From Cololabis saira (Eukaryota; Chordata; Actinopteri; Beloniformes; Belonidae): a stretch of DNA of 64,000 bases. The position numbers and the translations under genes were made by a program. The stretch lies in NCBI RefSeq assembly GCF_033807715.1, contig NC_084591.1:46151868-46215867 (forward strand), in the 5' to 3' direction. Positions 52,830 through 63,000 of the stretch are shown piece by piece (within the stretch, counting starts at the first letter, position 1; each line of letters starts with the position of its first letter). Under the pieces are notes generated by a model that was not told where the DNA came from, did no database searches, and saw only the letters and a list, made by a program, of their open reading frames with translations.

Positions 52830-55673
52830 TAAAGTCCAATGGGTGAGAGCAAATTGTATGGTCATCAACTAGAGCAGGTCAAAGTTATCTAGGGGTCGTA
52901 TTTGATGAAAAACTGACATGGAAAGAACATATACAAAGTTTAGTAAACAGGTGTAAGAGGGTGAATAACCTGATGAGGTGCTTAATTCTACTAATTCCTC
53001 TGCACTCCACAAAAAAGGCCAGAGCAGACTCTATCTGCTCAGGAGGCTGAGGGCTTTTGGTGTGCAGGAAACACTCCTGAAAACATTTTATGACACTGTG
53101 GTGGCATCAGCCATTTTTTACGGAGTGGTCTGCTGGGGCAGCAACATCACAGCTGCAGACAGAAGGAGGCTGGACAAAACCATCAAAAGGGCCGGCTCTG
53201 TCGTGGGCTGCTCTCTGGACACAGTGCAGGTGGTGGGAGAGAGGAGGATGATGGCTAAGCTGTCATCCATGATGGAGAAGGACTCCCACCCCATGAAGGA
53301 CCTTCAGAGCGCTGGAGAGCTCCTTCAGCGACAGGCTCCTTCACCCTAGGTGTGTGAAGGAGCTACAGAAGGTCCTTCCACCCTGCAGCTGTGAGACTAC
53401 ACAACCAGCACTGCTCCCAGTAGACCACATAAATAAATAAAATAAAATAAATTCTTCCCTTAGTACTCCCACAATGGGGAAATTCTTTCTCTGCATTTAA
53501 CCCATTTTCTAGTTGAACTAGTAGCAGTGGTCTGCCATGCAATGGCACGGCGCCCGGGGAGCAGTAAGGGTTAAGGGCCTTGCTCAGGGGCCCAAGGTGG
53601 TTGACTTTTGGTTGCAATCCAGGGGTCAACCACCTTGGGCCCCTGAGCAACCTGACAATAAATATACAAACCGGAAAATAATGTGCAATATCATTCACTG
53701 CAACGTGCAATTATCTAAATATCCATCTGTAAATATCCGTCTGTTATCTTATTTTATATGCCCTCACTCACTCACTCATCTTCTCCCGCTTTATCCGTTA
53801 CCGGGTCGCGGGGGCAGCAGCCTCAGCAAGGATGCCCAGACTTCCCTCACCCCAGACACCTCCTCCAGCTCTTCTATTTTATATGCCAGTATTTTTTATT
53901 TTTATTATTATTGTATATACCAGTACTGTTTATAGTGTGTCATACTCTGATATTTATTATTGTATTATTATTATTTCTATTAATGCCTCTTGTTTTGCAC
54001 TATCCCCTTTGCTGCTGTACACTGCGAATTTCCCCGCTGGAGGACTAATAAAGGAATATCTTATCTTACCTTATCTCTTAAGAGGGTGAATAACCTGATG
54101 AAGTGCTTAGCAGGACGAGAGTGGGTAGCAAGCAGGAAAGCAATGATAACCATCTACCAGGCATTGATGAGATGTAGAGTAGATTATGCCAGTGTGGCAT
54201 ACATGTCGGCTGCGGAAAGTCATTTAAAGAAGCTGGATGCAGAACAGGCGAAAGCTCTGCGGATATGCAGTGGAGCTTTCAAAACATCTCCACTAGCAGC
54301 TCTACAGGTTGAGATGGGGCAAGAGCCATTAAGATTAACAAGACTGAAGATCATGCTTGAATACTGGGTTTATCTGCAGGGACACAAACAAACACATCCA
54401 GTAAAAACTGTAGTAGAGGAGTGTGCACAACATCATAAAACTAACCTTTGGAACTTGGCATGGATTGGAAATGCAAGAGCTGAGCAAATTGGTAATAATA
54501 TGAAATACATAAGAAATAGAGACTCCTCCATGGATGTTTCAGGAGCCATCAGTGGATTTTGTAATACAAAACAGGATCAAAAATAGGAAATCGAGAGCAA
54601 GGGATATAGGTGTATTGGTGCAAAAATATATAGAACTAAAGTATAAAGATAAATTATTGATTTTTACAGATGGGTCAAAAGACCCAAAAACCGGGCGAAC
54701 AGGGGCAGCGGTTTTCACTCCACAGTACAAAATAGAAATGAAGGAGAGAATAACAGACCATGCATCAGTTTTTACAGCTGAATTAGCAGCTTTTAGAATG
54801 GCAATTAGGTGGTTTAAAAGTGCTAATGAGATGCATGGGTTGGTGGCCTCAGACAGTGGTGCAGCATTGCAAAGTTTAAAAAACATGAAGTCATGCAGAC
54901 AAGACCTAGTGCTGGAAATTCACCAGCTGATACATGAAATGCATAGTAGGGGGAAAAGAGTTAGTTTTGTGTGCGTCCCAGCTCATGTACGGGTGGAGGG
55001 CAATGAAGAAGTGGACATTCTGGCAAAGCAGGCACTCAGATCAGAAACAGTCAAAATCAATATTCCGATAGGGAAATCAGAAGGGAAGTCAATCATTAAA
55101 ATGCAAATACAAAAGGTATGGCAAGAGAATTGGGACTCAAATGAGACAGGAAGACATTTGTATGGCATTCAGAAGCAAGTGGGAGAAGAACAGATACTGT
55201 GCATGAACAGGAAGGAGGAGGTGGTCATCACTCCACTCAGACTGGGACATACAGGGTTAAACAGCACATTATATATGATTGGGAAACATCCTACAGGCCG
55301 TTGTAGTCATTGCAATCAAAAAGAAACAGTAGAGCATGTTATGGTGGAATGTAAGGAGTATGAGAGGGAGAGGAGAGTATTAAAGGCAGAATTGAGTAGG
55401 GGAAAAATAGGTTTTACGATAGGTAAGTTGTTGGAAAGGACATAATTCATTAGAAAGCATGAAAGGAAATTCCTTAAAAGAACAGTGTTAATGGAGAGGA
55501 TTTAGGTTTTGTTTTATTTTGTTTGATTGTTTTTTTTTAATTCTATTGTCAACCTTATTTAGTCTGTAACTGTCAATCAAATGTTCCACACTCCAGTCCA
55601 GTAGGTGGCGGTAAATGCACCTTTAAGTTGATGCCAGCCGCCATTAAACTCCTAAAAGAAGAAGAAGAAGAAG
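52830..55673 (+). mobile_element. I-clade (Nimb-like) LINE, copy 1, interrupted by an L2-like LINE
   Basis: The first part encodes the end of a reverse transcriptase (YLGVVFDEKLTWKEHI). After the insertion at 52985-54078 the frame resumes with NLMKCLAGREWVASRKAM and later FKTSPLAALQVEMGQEPLR. An overlapping frame at 54534-55445 is an RNase H domain with the four acidic positions FTDGSK, TAELAAF, ASDSGA and EEVDILAKQ, then a C-terminal CCHC-like CSHCNQKETVEHVMVEC. The 3' end has ccagtaggtggcggtaaatg and a (GAA)n tail at 55659-55673, as in fish I-clade LINEs. It is 5'-truncated and frameshifted. Confidence 0.7.
52985..54078 (+). mobile_element. L2-like LINE 3' end inserted in the I-clade LINE
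   Basis: A 31-bp duplication with one mismatch flanks it (52954-52984 and 54079-54109). The frame at 52978-53349 encodes the well-conserved L2/Maui C terminus: QSRLYLLRRLRAFGV, FYDTVVASAIFYGVVCWGSN. The 3' end is aatttccccgctggaggact followed by ATCTTATCTTACC-type tail repeats. An internal stretch at about 53440-53650 (gcgcccggggagcagtaagg) is another fish dispersed repeat with a hairpin around ggcccaaggtggttgac. The copy is 5'-truncated. Confidence 0.7.
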
Positions 55674-56975
55674 AATGGGTGAGAGCAGAGCAGTGGATAA
55701 CCCCCACTAACACAATATTAGTAGAAGCAGGAGAGACACCACTGGACTTAAGAAGGGAAAAACTGACACTTGCATACTTGGTAAGATTAAAAGGGAGTGG
55801 GGAAGGAAACCTTGCAACAATGACATTACAGGACTGTTGGGAATATTCTAAATTCCAGAGGCATGGGCTTGGGTGGTCAAGGGATGAAAGACTGAGAATA
55901 TATGGAATGGAGACATTAGAGTTCACTAAGTACACACCGATGAGTAATAATCCTCCTTGGCTCTTCCCAGAAGCAAAGATAGTCATGAACATACTGGATC
56001 AGAAAAAAGAATGGAGAATGAATGAAGTAGGAGTCAAAGTGAGTGTATACTTGAAAAATAGTTATCACAACTACCTGAAAATATACACAGATGGGTCAAA
56101 AAATCTAAAGGATTATGTGGGAATAGGTGTGTATATCCCTGAGTTCGATGTTAATATCTCCAAAAGATTATCCAACCAACTATCAGTATACACAGCAGAA
56201 ATGGTGCAGTCTTTATTGGGTTACAGTGGGTGGAAGAGGTCAGTCCTGATAAGGGGGTGGTTGCACAGACTCAATAGCTGTATTAGAAAGTATAAAATCA
56301 ACAAAAACTTGCAGAGAAGACTTACTCATAGATATTTATCATAGTTTATTAAGAATACACAGATGTGGCACAGACATACAGTTCTGTTGGGTACCAGCAC
56401 ATGAGGGAGTAACAGGGAATGAGGGTGCTGATAAATTAGCAAAAATGGCACTGCAAAAGGAAATAACATTACCAGTTCCACTAGGAAAAGGAGAAGGTAA
56501 AGCAGTAATAAAGAAGAAAGGAATGGAAATATGGCAGAAAAGGTGGGAGGAAGATCAGAAAGGACAGAGATATCACAAAATACAAAAGACTATAATAACA
56601 AAGAATTATACAGAAAGGAACAGAAGGGGAGAAATAGTCATACCAAGACTGAGAACTGTGGAGTAAAAGAAAACAGTGAACATAATATTCTAATGTATTG
56701 TAACAGATATGAAATAGAAAGAGAACGGCTACAGGAAAAAGTGAGAGAGGCAGGACGTGAGTGGAATTTGAGGGGGATACTGGGAACAGAGGGAGAAAGA
56801 GGGGGTTGAAATCACCAGAAAGGCACTAATTAATTTCTTAAAAGACACTAGGCTGATAAATAGAATTTAGAAACAGGCTAAATGAAATGATCTTACACAC
56901 TCTTGTACAGTAGGTGCGGTATGCACCTTAAAGTTGTTTGCGATCCGCCAATAAAACAGAGAAGAAGAAGAATCT
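55674..56975 (+). mobile_element. I-clade (Nimb-like) LINE, copy 2, joined to copy 1 tail
   Basis: It starts directly after the (GAA)n of copy 1. The frame at 55628-56344 has IYTDGSK, GIGVYIPEF and SVYTAEM of an RNase H. After a frameshift, FCWVPAHEGVTGNEGADKLA follows, then the C-terminal region. The 3' end (cagtaggtgcggtatgcacc, ccgccaataaaa, then GAAGAAGAAGAA) repeats the tail structure. The protein differs considerably from copy 1, so it is a separate subfamily. It is 5'-truncated and frameshifted. Confidence 0.65.
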
Positions 56976-57432
56976 TCTTATAATATAATGATCTGGTGCA
57001 ATGCATCTCTTGTGTAGCTACATGAGATTAATGTAAGCGATTTATTAATACTCCCTTACATTGGACAATGATAAATGATGGTTTTCAGTTAAATATTTGA
57101 TGATCCAGATGTATTGACATCTGTATTACAATGCTGCACATGTTTATCAGTCTGTGGTCAGTGTGTTTTATGCCGCATCTGCTGGGGAGGAATCAGACAC
57201 AAATACAGTCTGATGTATTTAAATGATGAATGTGACAATAAGAGCAAGTGTCTGTGAGAACAAGTAAAATAAAATTAAAAGACAATGTATGAAATTTGAT
57301 ATGCGATCAAATTGCGATTAATTGCGATTAATTAATTACAAAGCATGTAATTAATTTGATTAATTTTTTAATCAAGTCCCAGCCCTAATTTAAAGTATAC
57401 AGTGTAAACAGATCTTACAAATCTCCCTGCAG
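56976..57432. other. Spacer with a hAT-type terminus
   Basis: AT-rich DNA. At 57295-57390 the text gcgattaattgcgattaatt through caagtcccagcccta resembles the right end of a hAT element (TAGGGCTGGGACTTG). No first THAP exon was found. Confidence 0.4.
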
Positions 57433-57622
57433 GTTCATTTTGAGGACAACCAGTTCACAAAAAACAAAAAAGGCCAATTCAAGTTACGACCTGATGCTGT
57501 GCCTTCCTTATTCATTCTTGGCCCAAAGCCTAAGAGGAAGAAAGTCCCCACACGGGGCGTGAATTCAGCAGTGGTGGATGAAGGGAGCGATGACCACACC
57601 TACTGCAAAAGATCACATTTGG
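57433..57622 (+). pseudogene. THAP-domain exon of a P-element/THAP9-like transposase
   Basis: After a good acceptor (cttacaaatctccctgcag) the plus strand encodes VHFEDNQFTKN and then FKLRPDAVPSLF. These are the C-terminal half of a THAP zinc finger, with the histidine of the C2CH set and the AVPTLF-type box. A basic PKPKRKKVP follows. A donor-like GGGTATGA ends the exon. The N-terminal half with the cysteines is not in view. The next exon (from 57985 after ttattattacag) runs quickly into a stop. Confidence 0.65.
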
Positions 57623-57984
57623 GTATGACGCACCGTTAACAACATATCCCATTTATGTAAGCAAAGATAGACTACACTCTAATGCAGCCTTCAGATTATT
57701 AGATACAGCATAAAAACAACAGGGGTGGGTGAATCTATGTGACAGACGGACATTTTATTTGTCCCCACAAGGACGTTGATTTGCAGTGGAGGGAACAAAA
57801 CAAATCATTCTTCATCTATTGCTAATAAAAATGATTTGTTCCACATGAGTATACAATTTTGTTTAATTGGAGTGTAGTGTACCCTTAAACAGGAGATGAG
57901 ATAGGTGCTAATGTAAAGGGAGGATAAATGCATATTAACTGCAACAACACCTGATAATGATGCTTATTATTATTATTATTACAG

Positions 57985-59520
57985 AGAATGAGGGAGAAAT
58001 TGAGGCAGATGACAAAGATGATAGGGAAGTACCAGGATAAAGTCTGCAGATTGAGGATGAAGGAGAGGTCAGAACGGACTTCCAGGGGCCAGTCAGGCAG
58101 AGGCTGCCACTGAAGAAGCCACTGTGATGGGCCAGGTGATCCAGGGACCAGGTGATCCAGGGACCAGTGTGCTGGGGGCCAGTCATTACAGAGCAAGTGT
58201 GGAGGACCTAAGAAAGAGACTTAGGATGGAGACACTCCTAAGAAAGAGAGCAGAGAGGGCCTTTTAACAACAAAAGAGAATAAATTCAGGATTGATAAAG
58301 AAGTACAATTTCATTCAAAAAAAGTTCAAATAAATTTTTAACAGAGACCAAATTCAACAATTACCGTAGAAAGACAGAAGAAAGGTGGGATACACTGGAG
58401 CAATGAGACCCTGAAAAAAGCAATCAAAATTCGGTTTACTGCTGGCCCAACGGGTTACAAAACTTTACAAAAACTGCAAATTCCACTGCCTGACATCAGG
58501 ACATTACAACAAAGAATGCAGTATGTTGAAATGGAACCTGGAGTGTTGGGGGAGGTATTCAACATGCTGAAGCTTAAGGTCAGTGGCATGAATAATATGG
58601 AGAGACAATGTGTACCCACACTGGATGAGATGGCCATCAGCCCAGGCGTGGAGCTGCACATGGGAACAGGGAGACTGTTCGGCAATGTGACACTCCCCGG
58701 TCACACAGGGCAGGCAACTCATGCCTGCGTGTTTATGCTGGCTGTAATAACTACACGCTGGAAGCAAATTGTTGCTTACCACTACAGTAATTCTACTGAC
58801 GGCACAGTTTACCAGCCCATCATCATTGCCATCGTAGAGGCTGCAGCATCTGTAGGGCTTCATGTGACCAACGTCACCCCTGACATGGGGAGTCCCAACA
58901 GAGCAATGTGGAAGTCATTTGGGGTAACCTGCTTCAAACCACACATACCCCATCCTGTTGAGCAACACAAGCGGCTCTATTTCACGGCTGATGTTCCACC
59001 ATCTTGTGAAGAATTTGAAGAGTTCCCTTGTCCGTGGGGACACCATCACCATTCCACAAGACGTGGTGGACAAGGAGCAGCTGGGGTCCAGCGTGGTGTC
59101 TGTTGATCCCTTGAATGATCTTGTTTCCTTCCAGGAGAGCATGACACTTAAGTTGGCACCAAGTCTGTGTCGAGGCATCCTGGAGCCTACCCATTTTGAA
59201 AAAATGAAGGTTAGTGGTTAGTTCTGCCATGCAAGGTAACGAGTGCTGCCCTGAGGTACCTAGTGGAGGAGGAGCAACGACCACAATCCTACCTTGTGAC
59301 ATCATGGTTTTTGGAGAAGGTGGACCACTGGTTTGACCTCATGTCATCTCGTAATGTCATGACAGCGTGTCATGACTATGATAAGGCCATCTGCTTCCTC
59401 CAGGATAGCATACACCATTTTCGGAGCCTGAAGATCGGTCACAAGGGCAGCTGGAAACCAGTCCAGACAGGACTAGTGATGTCCACAACAGCGATCCTGG
59501 AGATCCAGCAAGACCTGTGA
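57985..59520 (+). pseudogene. P-element/THAP9-like transposase remnant, frameshifted
   Basis: A coiled segment (ASVEDLRKRLRMETLLRKR, about 58190-58260) precedes an exon starting near 58345. That exon encodes WSNETLKKAIKIRFTAGPTG, IPLPDIRTLQQRMQ, GVLGEVFNMLKLKV, DEMAISPGVEL and TPDMGSPNRAMWK, the order found in P-element and THAP9 transposases. A one-base frame change occurs near 58995. The sequence then continues SFQESMTLKLAPSLCRGIL and, after another shift, TSWFLEKVDHWFDLMSSR and WKPVQTGLVMSTTAILEIQ. It ends at 59520 where the retroviral LTR begins. The stops and shifts indicate a dead copy. Confidence 0.7.
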
Positions 59521-60041
59521 TGAAGCAGCTTGGCCCCCTGCAGGGGCAGGTTGCCCAGTCCTACCCCCTACAGGGCTTTGAACTGGACTCAAGAACTTTT
59601 GTTGTGACTCCAATTTCCTACCCCATGTGAAGGTCCCGACACCTCGGAAGTTGGCTCAAACAGACAACTGGACTCAACAACTTTTGTTGTGACTCCAATT
59701 TCCTACCCCATGTGAAGGTCCCGACACCTCAGAAGTTGGTTCAAACAGATTTGAATCAACGAGAGCACCCTATGGGGTGATTTGGAGGTCTGTGACAGTC
59801 ATGACAAATGTCTGATAATGACATTTGGCCCGAGTCACATCCGACTGTAAATTACTTTTTGTCTCTCGCCTGATTGGTGTATTCTTGCTTTAACTTCTTG
59901 TATAAAAGCTTGTTTCAATTTCACTCGGTGTCAGCCCACCGAACAAGACACTGTCTGTATCTGTCTGCTGAACGCCGGCTAGAATAAAATCTCTCATCAC
60001 ACAGCGGACTCTTGAACTGGACTTTGTAATATTCTTCAACA
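59516..60041 (+). mobile_element. 5' LTR of an endogenous retrovirus
   Basis: The LTR ends in CA at 60040-60041, just before the primer-binding site. It contains TATAAAAG at 59901, a poly(A) signal AATAAA at 59983 and, in U3, two direct copies of an 85-bp unit (59581-59665 and 59666-59749) that resemble a duplicated enhancer. The left boundary (TG near 59516) is approximate. Only one LTR is in the window. Confidence 0.65.
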
Positions 60042-60044
60042 ATT

Positions 60045-60062
60045 TGGTGCCGTTGACCCGGA
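60045..60062 (+). other. Retroviral primer-binding site
   Basis: TGGTGCCGTTGACCCGGA follows the LTR by three bases. It resembles the complement of the tRNA-His 3' end apart from one extra T and a substitution. A splice-donor-like AG|GTAAGT follows in the leader at 60242-60247. Confidence 0.55.
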
Positions 60063-63000
60063 TGACAATAGACCTTCGATGGAAACTCCTGTTCCAGAAC
60101 AACGGCGCAATCAGCGACTCTATCTAAAATTTTAGAGGTTAAGGGATCCACTTACAAAATCCCAAATTATTGTTGCTGAGTTGTTGTCGAAAGTCTGTGA
60201 ATTGGAGTGCCGGAGAATGGTTGACGTCATCCTGAGATTTTAGGTAAGTCCGCTGTGTGGTTGTGAAGGTTATATTTTTTATTATTATTTTGTGTTATTG
60301 GGAAGGTTATTGTAGAGATGTTTTAGGAATGCTGACAATTTCATAACACTTGAATTTGATTGTGTTGTGAGAATGTTCTGCTTCTCCTGCCTTAAGAATC
60401 TGACTCGCTCTTCTAAAAAAAGGTTTAATATCTCGGATAACATTAAAGAGAGAAATGGCGCCATGGTTGGTCTGGTACCAATAAAAAGATAGTCCAGGGG
60501 GACTATTCTTATGCATATGCAGGACGTGGGGTCCGTAAGTGTTGGAACACTGATATATTTGTGAGAAATAGACATACTGTATGTAGAGAAACTGCCTTTT
60601 TATTTTATAAGTGGGGATGACACGCTCTCCCAAAATGAGGTATATTTAATTTCTGCAAGAATCGACTCGCTCTTCTTTGCATCAACAGGAATGATTTATA
60701 TGCTCAGGTAGACTGATAGTTGGAAAGTTTTTGGAAAGTTTTTCAGTTCTTTAAATACATGTATGGTAATCACGGTACCGATAGTTTTATTTGTTAGTTT
60801 TGTTTGTTACTTAGTTAGTATTAAATTGTTAAAATAACTAAAAAGCACTTCACACTCCCTCAGATTTTTGGAGGGATGAAGGTAGACGCCGTAATGCAGA
60901 ATCCCAAATAGCTTCGCTTACTGATCTAAATAAAAAGCTGATGGCTCTACTACAAGGATTTAAAAAACACAACGCAGACGAAAAATGAAATTAGAGAACC
61001 AGTTAAATGATAAAATCAAAACCTTTATCCGGTGAAACTGATTAAAGAATCAAATGACGATGACACTTCTGAGGACGACTGGATTTTATAAAAATCCAAG
61101 ATCTGTTGCCTACAAAATTTGGAGCCAAATAATGGTAAGAGATTTTAAATTAATAAACAAAATGGCTAGAGGAAACAGCGGTTAAACTAACTTTGCCACA
61201 TGATTTGAAAAGTAAAGTACTTGATGCGCAAAGTACTTGATGCTTGTAGAATTCCCTTTTAATCCCACAGCTGTTGCCAAAATCACACCAGAGCAAGCTC
61301 AGACTTTTTTTCACAGTATTTATTGCCTTAACAGTTCAAAGGGAAAATTGATAATCCCAGGGAACTTTATGCTAAAACAATTTTGACAGCAAAAGAGAAT
61401 TGTGGTCTGTCACGAGATCAGATTGATGGATTCCCTCCAGGGTACATGCAAAATATATATTTGCTAATTGCCCTCCACAAAGGGTAGGCCTGGATAACGC
61501 AAAAAAAAAAAAAAAGAATCTGAAATGTATGAAAATACTAATGTCTTTTTCAAAAGTGTTTCCTACACAGGTTGAGCGCTGAGAGGAGGCGCAGAGGAAA
61601 CAGCCAATGATCGGCTCCCATTGGGGTGAGCCAAATCAGAGCATCCCAATTTACATAATCTTATCCTGCCTATGGTAACTTCATCATGTAAGTGCATGGA
61701 AATCTGTCTGTGGCCTACTATAACGTCTCTGAATGCATGTATAACTAATCTCTAACTAGAGGTGTCAAGTAACGAAGTACAAATACCTCATTACCTTACT
61801 TAAGTAGAACTTTTGGTTGTGTATGCTTCACTGGAGTAATTATTTTTCAGACGGTTTTTACTTTTACTCCTTACATTTTCACGCAATTATCTTTACTTTT
61901 TACTCCTTACGTTTTAAAAACAGCCTTACTCTATTTCATTTCGGCCTTTAAAAAAACTATCCAGTTAAATTGTGCCATCCGGATAGAGTGAATTTGGTTG
62001 TGGTTGGATGAGAAGTATAAACATATTTGGTTTGTACGTGTCTGGTCTCTGAAACACATGTTAATGCTCAATAATGCACATATATGGTTCTTTAATATAT
62101 TTGCATTATACTAAGATGCATTCATTTTCAATGGCTTTTAGCCTTAATGGTTTTTCCCCGCTTATATTACTTTTACTTTTATACTTTAAGTACTTTTGAA
62201 ACCAGTACTTTTATACTTTTACTTGAGAAAAAAAATAAATAAATAAAAATAAAAATAAATAAATTTTGAGTTGATACTTCAACTTCTACAGGAGTATTTT
62301 TGAACTCTAATATCTATACTTCTACCTGAGTAATGAATGAGAATACTTTTGACACCTCTGTCTTTAACACTCGTCCTGACCTTTCCTGTTTTCCTCACTG
62401 ACGGCTCTGCTTATAAAAATGGAATACCATACGCAGGTTATACAATTTGTGATAATTCTTAATTGTTGAAAGCGCCCTCCTCCTCCAGCTCCACCCAAGT
62501 AGATGAAACTATATACTGATCAAAAGGTAAAACTGTTACAATCTATACAGATTCCAGATATGCTTTTGGTTGTGTATATTGTATTTTATAGATTTTATAT
62601 TTTGTGGGCGAACCAAGGATTTATTTCATCCTCGGAGATAAATGTGGTTAATTGATTGGTGAACTGTTACAAGCCTGTCAACTACCTTCATCTATTGCTT
62701 TGTTAAATGTGAAGCCCACACCCAGTCCAACCCTGTTTTCACTAGTCAATGCTTCAGCTGACCATGCAGCAAAAGAAACTGCCAAATTTGGCTTACCTGT
62801 CTATGTAAAACTTTGCCCTTCTATACCCGCTAACGACCTGGTTTCTCCTAATGATGTAGCTCTCCTACAAGAAGACTACTGAGGTGAAGAAAAAACGGAT
62901 TGTAGCATTCCCATGGTTGTAAAAATGTAAATAATTTGTGGGTCAGCAACGACGGCCGCGTTGTGAAACCCACATCCTTGTACGCGTAAATAGCATGCAT

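Noticed and set aside
57433..57622. Calling the THAP exon the host gene thap2
   Set aside because: The downstream sequence is P-element/THAP9-type transposase, and the THAP N-terminal half is missing, so a host THAP2 call is not supported.
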